Below are positions 22,807 through 33,249 of a stretch of 64,000 nucleotides of DNA, in pieces. The stretch is from Hordeum vulgare subsp. vulgare. Taxonomy: Eukaryota; Streptophyta; Magnoliopsida; Poales; Poaceae. The position numbers were made by a program, and so were the translations under genes. The notes beneath the pieces were generated by a model, which worked only from the letters and a program-made list of their open reading frames with translations, did no database searches and was not told where the DNA came from. How positions within the stretch are numbered: position 1 is the stretch's first letter; each line of letters begins with the position of its first letter. The stretch lies in the NCBI RefSeq assembly GCF_904849725.1, contig NC_058519.1, positions 102,784,881-102,848,880 on the forward strand, given 5' to 3'.

Positions 22807-25800
22807 TTACATTGTAATAAATCTAACAGCCATACAGTTCTGGTGTCGATCATGTTTTGGCCGTGGAAGAGGTTTAGTCAGCGGGTCTTCTACATTCAGA
22901 TCCGTGTGCACCTTGCATATATTTACGTCCTCCTCCTCGACGTAGTCGTGGATGAGGTTGAAGCGTCGTTTGATGTGTCTGGTCTTCTTGTGAAACCTTG
23001 GTTCCTTTGCTAAGGCAATGGCACCAGTGTTGTCACAGAACAAGGTTATTGGATCCAGTGCACTTGGCACCACTCCAAGATCCGTCATGAACTGCTTCAT
23101 CCAGACACCCTCCTTAGCCACCTCCGAGGCAGCCATGTACTCCGCTTCACATGTAGAATCTGCTACGACACTTTGCTTGGAACTGCACCAGCTTACTGCA
23201 CCCCCATTAAGAATAAATACGTATCCGGTTTGCGACTTAGAGTCGTCCGGATCTGTGTCAAAGCTTGCATCCACGTAACCTTTTACGGCGAGCTCTTCGT
23301 CACCTCCATACACGAGAAACATCTCCTTAGTCCTTTTCAGGTACTTCAGGATATTCTTGACCGCTGTCCAGTGATCCACTCCTGGATTACTCTGGAACCT
23401 TCCTGCCATACTTATGGCCAGGCTAACATCCGGTCTAGTGCACAGCATTGCATACATGATAGAACCTATGGCTGAAGCATAGGGGACGGAGCGCATATGC
23501 TCTCTATCTTCATCAGTTGCTGGGCACTGAGTCTTACTCAATCTCGTACCTTGTAACACTGGCAAGAACCCTTTCTTGGACTGTTCCATTTTGAACCTCT
23601 TCAAAACTTTATCAAGGTATGTGCTTTGTGAAAGTCCTATCAGGCGTTTTGATCTATCCCTATAGATCTTAATGCCTAGAATGTAAGCAGCTTCTCCTAG
23701 GTCCTTCATAGAGAAACTTTTATTCAAGTAACCTTTTATGCTCTCCAAAAGCTCTACGTTGTTTCCAATCAGTAATATGTCATCCACATATAATATTAGA
23801 AACGCCACAGAGCTCCCACTCAATTTCTTGTAAATACAAGATTCTCCAACCACTTGTATAAACCCAAATGCTTTGATCACCTCATCAAAGCGTTTGTTCC
23901 AACTCCGAGATGCTTGTACCAGTCCATAAATGGATCGCTGGAGCTTGCACACCTTGTCAGCATTTTTAGGATCGACAAAACCTTCGGGTTGCATCATATA
24001 CAACTCTTCCTTAAGGAAACCGTTAAGGAACACCGTTTTGACATCCATCTGCCAGATTTCATAATCGAAAAATGCAGCTATTGCTAACATGATTCTGACG
24101 GACTTAAGCATTGCTACGGGAGAGAAAGTCTCATCGTAGTCAATTCCTGGAACTTGTGAAAAACCCTTTGCCACAAGTCGAGCTTTATAAACGGTCACAT
24201 TACCGTCAGCGTCCGTCTTCTTCTTAAAGATCCATTTGTTCTGAATAGCCTTGCGGCCCTCAGGTAGTATCTCCAAAGTCCACACTTTGTTCTCATACAT
24301 GGATCCTATCTCGGATTTCATGGCTTCTAGCCATTTGTTGGAATCTGGGCCCACCATTGCTTCTTCATAATTCGCAGGTTCATTGTTGTCTAACAACATG
24401 ATTGATAAGACGGGATTACCGTACCACTCTGGAGCAGCGCGTGATCTCGTCGACCTGCGTGCTTCAACAGCAACTTGAACTAGAGTTTCATGATAATCAT
24501 CATTAACTTCCTCCTCAACCGGCGTCACAACGACAGAGGTTTCCCCTTGCCCTGTGCCACCATCCAGAGGGATGAGAGGTTCGACAACCACGTCAAGTTC
24601 TATCTTCCTCCCACTCAATTCTCTCGAGAGAAACTCCTTCTCGAGAAAAGCTCCGTTTTTAGCAACAAACACTTTGCCCTCGGATTTGAGATAGAAGGTG
24701 TACCCAACTGTCTCTTTTGGGTAACCTATGAAGACACACTTTTCCGCTTTGGGTTCCAGCTTTTCAGGCTGAAGCTTTTTGACATAAGCATCACATCCCC
24801 AAACTTTAAGAAATGACAACTTTGGCCTTTTGCCATACCACAGTTCGTATGGTGTCGTCTCAACGGATTTTGATGGTGCCCTATTTAAAGTGAATGTAGC
24901 TGTTTCTAATGCATAACCCCAAAATGATAACGGCAAATCAGTAAGAGACATCATAGATCGCACCATCTCTAACAAAGTACGATTACGACGTTCGGACACA
25001 CCATTACGCTGTGGTGTTCCAGGCGGTGTTAACTGCGAAACAATTCCACATTGTCTTAAGTGAGCACCAAACTCGAAACTCAGATATTCACCCCCACGAT
25101 CAGACCGTAGGAACTTGATCTTCTTGTTACGATGATTTTCCACTTCACTCTGAAATTGCTTGAACTTTTCAAATGTTTGAGACTTGTGTTTCATCAAGTA
25201 GACATAACCATATCTACTTAAATCGTCGGTGAAGGTGAGAAAATAACGATATCCGCCGCGTGCCTCCACGCTCATTGGACCACACACATCGGTATGTATG
25301 ATTTCCAACAAGTCACTTGCACGCTCCATTGTTCCGGAGAACGGAGTCTTAGTCATCTTGCCCATGAGGCATGGTTCGCACGTGTCAAGTGACTCCAAAA
25401 GTCCATCAGCATGGAGTTTCTTCATGCGCTTTACACCAATATGACCTAAACGGCAGTGCCACAAAAATATGGCGCTATCATTGTTTACTCTAACTCTTTT
25501 GGTCTCAATGTTATGTATATGCGTATCGCTATCAAGATTCAATATGAACAATCCTCTCACATTCGGTGCATGACCATAAAAGATGTTACTCATAGAAATA
25601 GAACAACCATTATTCTCAGACTTAAAAGAGTAACCGTCTCGCAATAAACAAGATCCAGAAATAATGTTCATGCTCAACGCAGGCACTAAATAACAATGAT
25701 TTAAGTTCATCACTAATCCCGATGGTAGCTGAAGTGACACTGTGCCGACGGCGATTGCATCAACCTTGGAACCATTTCCTACGCGCATCGTCACTTCGTC

Positions 25801-26772
25801 TTTCGCCAGCCTTCGTCTATTCCGCAGTTCCTGTTTCGAGTTGCAAATGTGAGCAACAGAACCGGTATCGAATACCCAGGCACTACTACGAGAGCCGGTT
25901 AAGTACACATCAATAACATGTATATCAAATATACCTGATTTTTCTTTGCCCGCCTTCTTATCTGCCAGATACTTGGGGCAATTGCGCTTCCAGTGACCCA
26001 TACCCTTGCAATAGAAGCACTCTGTTTCAGGCTTAGGTCCAGCCTTGGGTTTCTTCGGCGGATTGGCAACAGGCTTGCTGCTCTTCTTCGAATTTCTCTT
26101 CTTGCCTTTGCCGTTTCTCTTGAAACTAGTGGTCTTGCTTACCATCAACACTTGATGCTCTTTACGGAGTTCAGACTCTGCGACTTTCAGCATCGCAAAC
26201 AACTCGCCGGGAGACTTGTTCATCCCTTGCATGTTGTAGTTCAACACAAAGCCTTTATAGCTTGGCGGCAGTGATTGAAGGATTCTGTCAGTGATAGCTT
26301 CTTGCGGGAGTTCAATCCCCAGTTCAGCTAGACGGTTTGAGTACCTAGACATTTTGAGCACATGTTCACTGACAGACGAGTTTTCCTCCATCTTGCAAGC
26401 ATAGAATTTATCGGAGGTCTCATACCTCTCGATCCGGGCGTTCTTCTGAAAGATAAACTCCAACTCCTGGAACATCTCAAATGCTCCATGACGCTCAAAG
26501 CAACGTTGAAGTCCCGGTTCTAAGCCATACAAGACTGCACATTGAACTACTGAATAGTCCTCCTTACGTGCTAACCAAGCGTTCTTAACATCCTGATCAG
26601 CCGTAGCGGGTGGTTCATCTCCTAGCGCAGCATTAAGGACATAATCCTTCTTCCCAGCTTGTAAGATTAGCTTAAGATTACGAGCCCAGTCTACAAAGTT
26701 GCTTCCATCATCTTTCAACTTAGCTTTCTCTAGGAACGTATTAAAATTCAGGATGACTGTCGCGTGAGCCAT
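22807..26772 (-). CDS. Copia polyprotein (gag-protease-integrase-RT-RNase H), 1321 codons, intact frame
   Basis: An uninterrupted frame from ATG at 26772 to a stop at 22807. Gag (about 1-240) ends with a CCHC knuckle CFYCKGMGHWKRNC (252-265). The protease active site is VFDTGSVAHIC (301-310). Integrase carries the HHCC region (LGHIGVKRMKKLH, then CEPC) and a D,D-35-E core (HTDVCGPM, FLRSDRGGEY, NGVSERRNR). The RT catalytic motif LYVDDILLIG lies at about residue 995, and RNase H includes KGYVDASFDTD and CEAEYMAA. The order IN before RT defines Ty1/copia. Length matches the roughly 1300-residue BARE-1 family protein. Two unusual residues sit in conserved RT blocks: Val in DVKTVFLNG, where Ala is usual, and Val in YGLVQASRSW, where Lys is usual. 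An open frame does not prove activity. Confidence 0.93.
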   Translation of the reverse strand: MAHATVILNFNTFLEKAKLKDDGSNFVDWARNLKLILQAGKKDYVLNAALGDEPPATADQDVKNAWLARKEDYSVVQCAVLYGLEPGLQRCFERHGAFEMFQELEFIFQKNARIERYETSDKFYACKMEENSSVSEHVLKMSRYSNRLAELGIELPQEAITDRILQSLPPSYKGFVLNYNMQGMNKSPGELFAMLKVAESELRKEHQVLMVSKTTSFKRNGKGKKRNSKKSSKPVANPPKKPKAGPKPETECFYCKGMGHWKRNCPKYLADKKAGKEKSGIFDIHVIDVYLTGSRSSAWVFDTGSVAHICNSKQELRNRRRLAKDEVTMRVGNGSKVDAIAVGTVSLQLPSGLVMNLNHCYLVPALSMNIISGSCLLRDGYSFKSENNGCSISMSNIFYGHAPNVRGLFILNLDSDTHIHNIETKRVRVNNDSAIFLWHCRLGHIGVKRMKKLHADGLLESLDTCEPCLMGKMTKTPFSGTMERASDLLEIIHTDVCGPMSVEARGGYRYFLTFTDDLSRYGYVYLMKHKSQTFEKFKQFQSEVENHRNKKIKFLRSDRGGEYLSFEFGAHLRQCGIVSQLTPPGTPQRNGVSERRNRTLLEMVRSMMSLTDLPLSFWGYALETATFTLNRAPSKSVETTPYELWYGKRPKLSFLKVWGCDAYVKKLQPEKLEPKAEKCVFIGYPKETVGYTFYLKSEGKVFVAKNGAFLEKEFLSRELSGRKIELDVVVEPLIPLDGGTGQGETSVVVTPVEEEVNDDYHETLVQVAVEARRSTRSRAAPEWYGNPVLSIMLLDNNEPANYEEAMVGPDSNKWLEAMKSEIGSMYENKVWTLEILPEGRKAIQNKWIFKKKTDADGNVTVYKARLVAKGFSQVPGIDYDETFSPVAMLKSVRIMLAIAAFFDYEIWQMDVKTVFLNGFLKEELYMMQPEGFVDPKNADKVCKLQRSIYGLVQASRSWNKRFDEVIKAFGFIQVVGESCIYKKLSGSSVAFLILYVDDILLIGNNVELLESIKGYLNKSFSMKDLGEAAYILGIKIYRDRSKRLIGLSQSTYLDKVLKRFKMEQSKKGFLPVLQGTRLSKTQCPATDEDREHMRSVPYASAIGSIMYAMLCTRPDVSLAISMAGRFQSNPGVDHWTAVKNILKYLKRTKEMFLVYGGDEELAVKGYVDASFDTDPDDSKSQTGYVFILNGGAVSWCSSKQSVVADSTCEAEYMAASEVAKEGVWMKQFMTDLGVVPSALDPITLFCDNTGAIALAKEPRFHKKTRHIKRRFNLIHDYVEEEDVNICKVHTDLNVEDPLTKPLPRPKHDRHQNCMAVRFITM

Positions 26773-28022
26773 GATCTACAACACAAATATGTTCAAAGTG
26801 GACTTAGACTATGTTCAAGATAATTAGAGTTCAACTTAATCATATTATATGCTAAACTCCCACTCGAAAAGTACATCTCTCTAGTCATTTGAGTGGTTCA
26901 TGATCCACTTACACTATCCCAAGTCCGATCATCACGTGAGTTGAGTATAGTTTCAGTGGTAAGCATCCCTATGCTAATCATATCAACTATATGATTCATG
27001 ATCGACCTTTCGGTCTCATGTGTTCCGAGGCCATGTCTGCACATGCTAGGCTCGTCAAGCTTAACCCGAGTGTTCCGCGTGCGCAACTGTTTTGCACCCG
27101 TTGTATGTGAACGTTGAGTCTCCCGATCATCACGTGGTGTCTCGAAACGACGAACTGTAGCAACGGTGCACAGTCGGGGAGAACACAATTTCGTCTTGAA
27201 ATTTTAGTGAGAGATCACCTCATAATGCTACCGTCGTTCTAAGCAAAATAAGGTGCATAAAAGGATTAACATCACATGCAATTCATAAGTGACATGATAT
27301 GGCCATCATCACGTGCTTCTTGATCTCCATCACCAAAGCACCGGCACGATCTTCTTGTCACCGGCGCCACACCATGATCATCCATCAACGTGTTGCCATC
27401 GGGGTTGTCGTGCTACTTATGCTATTACTACTAAAGCTACATCCTAGCAAAATAGTAAACGCATCTGCAAGCACAAACGTTAGTATAAAGACAACCCTAT
27501 GGCTCCTGCCGGTTGCCGTACCATCGACATGCAAGTCGATATTTCTATTACAACATGATCATCTCATACATCCAATATATCACATCACATTGTTGGCCAT
27601 ATCACATCACAATCATACCCTGCAAAAACAAGTTAGACGTCCTCTAATTTTGTTGTTGCATGTTTTACGTGGTGACCAAGGGTATCTAGTAGGATCGCAT
27701 CTTACTTACGCAAACACCACAACGGAGATATATGAGTTTCTATTTAACCTCATCCAAGGACCTCCTCGGTCAAATCCGATTCAACTAAAGTTGGAGAAAC
27801 CGTCACTTGCCAGTCATCTTTGAGCAAAGGGGGTTACTCGTAACGATGAAACCAGTCTCTCGTAAGCGTACGAGTAATGTCGGTCCAAGCCGCTTCAATC
27901 CAACAATACCGTGGAATCAAGAAAAGACTAAGGAGGGCAGCAAAGCGCACATCACCGCCCACAAAACCTTTTGTGTTCTACTCGAGAAGACATCTACGCA
28001 TGAACCTAGCTCATGATGCCAC
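26773..28022 (-). other. Leader and primer binding site of the Angela-like element
   Basis: A 1.25-kb untranslated leader. The PBS TGGCATCATGAGC (about 28009-28020, minus strand) follows the LTR end and resembles a tRNA-iMet complement. The leader is about 95-97% identical to that of the second copia element (46014 to about 47230), while the two coding regions are far more different. An open frame antisense to the element at 27299-27823 is not supported as a gene. Confidence 0.8.
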
Positions 28023-29850
28023 TGTTGGGGAACGTCGCATGGGAAACAAAAAATTTCCTACGCGCACGAAGACCTATCATGGTGATGTCCATCTACGAGA
28101 GGGGATGAGTGATCTACGTACCCTTGTAGATCGTACAGCAGAAGCGTTAGAGAACGCGGTTGATGTAGTGGAACGTCCTCACGTCCCTCGATCCGCCCCG
28201 CGAACAATCCCGCGATTAGTCCCACGATCTAGTACCGAACGGACGGCACCTCCGCGTTCAGCACACGTACAGCTCGACGATGATCTCGGCCTTCTTGATC
28301 CAGCAAGAGAGACGGAGAGGTAGAAGAGTTCTCCGGCAGCGTGACGGCGCTCCGGAGGTTGGTGATGACCTTTGTCTCAGCAGGGCTCCGCCCGAGCTCC
28401 GCAGAAACGCGATCTAGAGGAAAAAACCGTGGAGGTATGTGGTCGGGCAGCCGTGAGAAAGTCGTCTCAAATCAGCCCTAATTGCTCCATATATATAGGA
28501 GGAGGGAGGGGGGCCTTTCCTTGGGGTCCAAGGACCCCCAAGGAGTCGGCCGAGCCAAAGGGGGGAGGACTCCCCCCCCCAAACCGAGTTGGACTTGGTT
28601 TGGTGGGAGGAGTCCCCCTCCCTTCCCACCTCCTTCCTTTTTTTTCTTTCCTCTTGATTTTTCTTCTCTTGGCGCATTGGGCACTTGTGGGCTGTCCCAC
28701 CAGCCCACTAAAGGCTGGTGTGGCTCCCCCAATGCCTATGGGCTTCCCCGGGGTGGGTTGCCCCACCCCCCCCGGTGAACTCCCGGAACCCATTCGTCAT
28801 TCCCAGTACGTTCCCGGTAACTCCGAAAACCTTCCGGTAATCAAATGAGGTCATCCTATATATCAATCTTCGTTTCCGGACCATTCCGGAAACCCTCGTG
28901 TCGTCTGTGATCTCATCCGGGACTCCGAACAACATTCGGTAACCAACCATATAACTCAAATACGCATAAAACAACGTCGAACCTTAAGTGTGCAGACCCT
29001 GCGGGTTCGAGAACTATGTAGACATGACCCGAGAGACTCCTCGGTCAATATCCAATAGCGGGACCTGGATGCCCATATTGGATCCTACATATTCTACGAA
29101 GATCTTATCGTTTGAACCTCAGTGCCAAGGATTCGTATAATCCCGTATATCATTCCGTTTGTCCTTCGGTATGTTACTTGCCCGAGATTCGATCGTCAGT
29201 ATCCGCATACCTATTTCAATCTCGTTTACCGGCAAGTCTCTTTACTCGTTCCGTAATACAAGATCCCGCAACTTACACTAAGTTACATTGCTTGCAAGGC
29301 TTGTGTGTGATGTTGTATTACCGAGTGGGCCCCGAGATACCTCTCCGTCATACGGAGTGACAAATCCCAGTCTTGATCCATACTAACTCAACTAACACCT
29401 TCGGAAATACCTGTAGAGCATCTTTATAGTCACCCAGTTACGTTGCGACGTTTGATACACACAAAGCATTCCTCCGGTGTCAGTGAGTTATATGATCTCA
29501 TGGTCATAGGAATAAATACTTGACACGCAGAAAACAGTAGCAACAAAATGACACGATCAACATGCTACGTCTATTAGTTTGGGTCTAGTCCATCACGTGA
29601 TTCTCCCAATGACGTGATCCAGTTATCAAGCAACAACACCTTGTTCATAGTCAGAAGACACTGACTATCATTGATCAACTGGCTAGCCAACTAGAGGCAT
29701 GCTAGGGACGGTGTTTTGTCTATGTATCCACACATGTAAACGAGTATTCATTCAATACAATTATAGCATGGATAATAAACTATTATCTTGATACAAGAAT
29801 TATAATAATAACTATACATTTATTATTGCCTCTAGGGCATAATTCCAACA
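28023..29850 (-). repeat. 5' LTR (element sense) of the Angela-like element
   Basis: 1828 bp, plus-strand order TGTTGGGG to CCAACA. About 1% different from its partner. Its R-U5 side (28023 to about 28500) is nearly identical to the same part of the second copia element's LTR. Confidence 0.92.
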
Positions 29851-30847
29851 CGGTGTTGTCCTGAGACTAAGATACGCGGCTCTTATCGGGGTCGTCGACA
29901 CACCGGGAGGTCCTGCTAGTCTTGTCTTACCTTAGTGATATATCTTGCATATAGGAATCCCAGTGAAGCTTTGGTTTTCCCCAGAGTTGAGGTTTTCCTC
30001 TAAGGAATCCGACGAGATCACGAGATTCGTGATAGAGTATTACTTTGTGGCCTGTGTACGTTTGTGATGGACTAGTTGGAGCACCCCTGCAGGGTTTAAT
30101 CTTTCGGAAAGCCGTTCCCGCGGTTATGTGGCAACTTGGAATATTTTGTTAACATCCGGTATTAGATAACTTAAACAAAAGCTAATAAAATTGCCAATTG
30201 TGTGCGTAACCGTGACTGTCCCCTCGAAGATCTCTCTTCGATCGGGAACACGGTGGGGTTATGAATAACGTAGGTAGGTGTTCAGGATCACTTAGTGATC
30301 AAGTATTCACGATCGCTAGTATAGTCCACCTTCATACATGTTCTACGTAATTTAGCCACCAAATCAAGCTTAGGATGCTGCAACCTTAAACACTTCACCT
30401 TATCCTACCTAATAACTTGACTAGTTCTGGCACCAAGGTCTTAGATTGCTGAGTCCCCGTGGCTCACGGATTCCTCCACAATACCAACAGGTTCAGGTAC
30501 ACCAGAGACAGATGATCCCGCGGCACGCAGCTGGCGTGGCAGTACGATGAGGAGACAGACCACGTGTACGTGAACTATCCAGAAGATTGAGGCGTGGTCG
30601 TGATCGTGGGCCTGTAGGCAGGGTAGCATAGCCTTTTCTCTTGTTTTGTAGTCCGTAGCGGAACTACTTTGGTTGTATGCGTGATGTACTCTGATATATT
30701 TATGAGAAGGCAATTGAACCCCTGATTGTCTGTCTTTTATTATTATGTATGTGTTGTGTTACCTGTTTGCGAGACGCTTAGATGCGCTCCTTTCCAATTC
30801 GGGGCCTCGTTCCCCAAATCGGAAAGGACCGCATCTTGGTCGTTACA

Positions 30848-31568
30848 ATGTGGATGCCGGCCAGCCTCACGGTCGCCGAGGATCTGGATGCCGGCCACCG
30901 GAGATCACCACCTCTGTTTTCTATCAGGTGGCAGCCACGGTGTGTTGGGGGCGATGGGAGTGTTGCGGCCGGCCGGATCCTGTGAACGAGTGGGCGTACC
31001 AGAGGCTGCAATACTGGATCTCCGTGTGGTCCATGGCTGGGGCGAAGACGTAGCCGCCGTTGAGGATGAGGCGGTTGTAGGCCAGCGGGGGTTTGCGGAG
31101 GCGGGCCTGCGTGCCGGAGAATATGTCGTTGACGAGGATCTCGTTGGTGGCGCCGTCGACAGCGGCGACGCGAGCGACGTCGGAGGTGAGGACGCCGACG
31201 GCCCTGCAGAAGGGAAGGCGGGCGCAGCGGGGGCTTGGGAAGGCGAGCGTAGCGGGGGCTTGGGTAGGCGGGCCTGCGCGCCGGAGAAGATGTCATTGAC
31301 GAGGATCTCACCAGTGGCGCCGTCGACGGCGGCAACGCGGGCGCCGTCCGAGGTGAGGACGCCGACGGCCCTCGATAAAGGGAGGCGGGCGCGGAAGCGG
31401 AGGAGGCGACAGTCGGGGTGTGGAAGAGGGCGAACGAGAAGGCGGCGCAGCCGGGCTCGAGGAGCAGGGAGGGACTTCTGGAGTGCGGGTTGATTACCCA
31501 AGACCGTAGGGTTTTTTTCGCAAAATTTCCACGACAGACGGCAGAAGCACTACGTGCTTTATTAGTAA
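30848..31568 (-). pseudogene. GC-rich gene-like fragment, probably carried by a Helitron-type unit, cut by element A
   Basis: Element A is inserted at 30847/30848. On the minus strand the region reads in part as protein, for example GVLTSDGARVAAVDGATGEI, and the same peptide recurs in another frame. This reflects a 167-bp tandem duplication (31099-31265 and 31266 to about 31400) whose length is not a multiple of three. I do not recognise the protein family. The segment ends at 31541-31568 with the same TAATAAAG-plus-palindrome motif that ends the two Helitron-like units to its right, so it looks like a third unit carrying a captured gene fragment. No intact gene remains. Confidence 0.5.
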
Positions 31569-32353
31569 CTAGCAAAAAAGCCCGTACGTTGCAACGAAAG
31601 AGAAAATAACACACGCTTTGAACGTAATATATTTTCACATGGCATCACATTTGTGTTGTCGACGATGGCCTCAGTGCTCACACAACGAAAACGCGTTTGA
31701 ATGTACAATCACTCGGAATAAGATGAGAAATATGTTGTTTCTCCCCACGAGATTTTCCAAAGATGTGCATGTGTGGTTAACGATGTTTTCTTTCCTCTCA
31801 ATTTGGTTTTAATTTAATGGATATTTATTGCAATTCGTATGGTCGTCGGAAAGAGAGAGAAAAAACCGTGCACTACAGATTAAGTTTGCACCAAAAATAA
31901 TATTTAAGAAGTATTCAACAGCTAAAAATAACATCCTATTTAGATTCTACACGTTTTTTCAATCAAATTTCATATATAACATGTTAAAATCGGAGTTACG
32001 GTTTAAAAGATATGGATAATTTTATTTTAGATAAAATATGGATTGATTAACTGAAAAGTCAGGGTTTTTTTTGTTAAAACAAAAAAACGTTTCGGCTGAC
32101 TTAAATAGGGACGGCGGGTTGATTAGCTGAAACATCAGGGAGTTTTCTATAAAATGCAAAAAACGGTTCGTCTCTGCCTAAAAGATGGACCGCGGTTTGA
32201 TTATCTAAAACTGTGAGGACTTTTCTGCAAAACGACAGAAAACGGTTCGTTCTGACTTAAAGTTGGACTGCGGGTTAATTAACTAAAATTGCGAGGGCTT
32301 TTCTGCAAAATGATCGACGACGGACGACAGAAGCGTTGCACGCCTTATTATTA
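31569..32353 (-). mobile_element. Helitron-like unit 1 (non-autonomous, 785 bp)
   Basis: Read on the minus strand it ends with a CCGT...ACGG hairpin, a T-run and GCTAG followed by T, the 3' signature of grass Helitrons (hairpin, CTRR, inserted before T). Its other end has TAATAATAAGGCGTGCAACGC with a short palindrome. It is about 93% identical by eye to unit 2 and directly abuts it. It lacks the TC start, which suggests tandem insertion or 5' trimming. There is no coding capacity, so any movement would depend on Rep/helicase supplied elsewhere. Confidence 0.6.
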
Positions 32354-33144
32354 CTAGCAAAAAAGCCCGTGCGTTGCAACGGAAGAGAAAATAACACACG
32401 CTTTGAACGTAATATATTTTCACATGGCATCACATTTGTGTTGTCGACGATGGCCTCAATGCTCACACAATGAAAACGTGTTTGAATGTACACTCACTCG
32501 GAATAAGATGAGAAATATGTTGTCTCTCCCCACGAGATTTTCCAAAGGTGTGCATGTGCGGTTAATGATGTTTTCTTTCCTCTCAATTTGGTTTTAATTT
32601 AATGGATATTTATTGCAATTCGTATGGTCGTCTGAGAGAAAAAAAAAGACCGTGCACTACAGATTAAATTTGCACCAAAAATAATATTTAAGAATTATTC
32701 AATAGCTAAAAATAACATCCTATTTAGATTCTACACATTTTTTCAATCAAATTTCATATATAACATGTTAAAATCAGAGTTACGGTTTAAAAGATATGGA
32801 TAATTTTGTTTTAGATCAAATATAGATTGATTAATTGAAAAGTTAGGGTTTTTTTGTTAAAACAAAAAAACGTTTCGGCTGACTTAAATAGGGACGGCGG
32901 GTTGATTACCTGAAACATCACGGAGTTTTTTGTAAAATGCAAAAAAACGGTTCGGCTCTGATTAAAAGATGGACCGCGGGTTGATTATCTAAAACTGTGA
33001 GGACTTTTCTGTAAAACAATAGAAAACGGTTCGTTCTGACTTAAAGTTGGACCGCGGGTTAATTAACTGAAACTGCGAGGGCTTTTCTGCAAAATGACCG
33101 ACGACGGTCGACAGAAGCGCTACGCGCTTTATTATTAGGCGAGA
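32354..33144 (-). mobile_element. Helitron-like unit 2 (non-autonomous, 791 bp)
   Basis: Same 3' signature at 32354 (GCTAG on the minus strand after a full CCGT/ACGG hairpin). The 5' end reads TCTCGCCTAATAATAAAGC, beginning with TC after an A, as expected for Helitron integration between A and T. The interior is AT-rich and non-coding. Part of its 5' end is repeated at 60705-60745 on the far side of element B. Confidence 0.6.
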
Positions 33145-33249
33145 TATATATATACGGGAGAAAAATAAGGATAGATTCTAGATGAAAAGAAAAGTTTGTT
33201 ATAGAAATTCCTGCCGCAGTTCAGCCGGACTCCTTAGAAAAGACATGAG
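33102..33249. repeat. Left copy of a long direct duplication flanking element B
   Basis: 148 bp made of the Helitron unit 2 5' end, a short (AT)n run (33144-33154) and about 95 bp of unique sequence ending GACATGAG. It recurs at 60705-60880 next to the hydrolase gene, with a few substitutions and a longer AT run. The right boundary coincides exactly with the first base of element B's 5' LTR. Confidence 0.88.

Larger units (their letters stand above)
20927..29850 (-). mobile_element. BARE-1/Angela-like Ty1/copia retrotransposon, complete, ORF intact
   Basis: An 8.9-kb element read on the minus strand: 5' LTR 28023-29850, PBS and leader 26773-28022, one polyprotein ORF 26772-22807, polypurine tract AAGTGGGAGACT, and 3' LTR 20927-22754. 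Both LTRs are 1828 bp. The LTR end TGTTGGAATTATGCCC and the gag-pro-IN-RT-RNase H order are those of the BARE-1/Angela/WIS group. By eye the LTRs differ at about 19 positions (1.0%), or about 0.4 My at 1.3e-8. The outer TG of the 3' LTR has become TA (plus-strand 22753), which could hinder a new integration if that end were used, although reverse transcription rebuilds both LTRs from U3 and U5. Confidence 0.93.
1..30847 (+). mobile_element. Gypsy element A (Tekay-type chromovirus, Sukkula/Erika-related), 5' end outside window, interrupted twice
   Basis: The parts read in order once two younger insertions are removed: leader (1-555), gag-pol (12375-16837), polypurine tract and a 3' LTR of about 5.04 kb (16877-20926 plus 29856-30847). 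The domain order gag, protease, RT, RNase H, integrase and a C-terminal chromodomain-like region is that of a chromovirus; the long LTR fits the Tekay/Del lineage. The leader and the last part of the LTR resemble those of the LARD at 36968-58478, so the two are relatives. The 5' LTR is off the left edge, so LTR age and TSD cannot be checked. Interruptions are the Fatima-like element (561-12371) and an Angela-like element (20927-29850). The gag-pol is broken by stops and a frameshift, so the copy is dead. The family name is inferred. Confidence 0.8.
16877..30847 (+). repeat. 3' LTR of element A, split by an Angela-like insertion
   Basis: Starts TGTAGTGCCCC and ends GTCGTTACA. After removing 20927-29855 it is about 5.04 kb. 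The segments 20640-20926 and 29856-30440 align with the reverse complement of the LARD LTR (about 37400-38280), and the last 60 bp also match the LARD LTR end. A GC-rich part (17500-18170) resembles exon-like sequence on both strands but has no supported gene. The rest (18200-20600) is AT/GT-rich non-coding LTR sequence; I see nothing coding in it. Confidence 0.82.

Noticed and set aside
27299..27823. A 174-codon frame antisense to the Angela-like element, with a counterpart at 46213-46737 in the second copia element
   Set aside because: I compared the two by eye: about 15 nucleotide differences, nearly all changing the amino acid. This is what neutral drift gives, so the frame is open by chance within a conserved leader.
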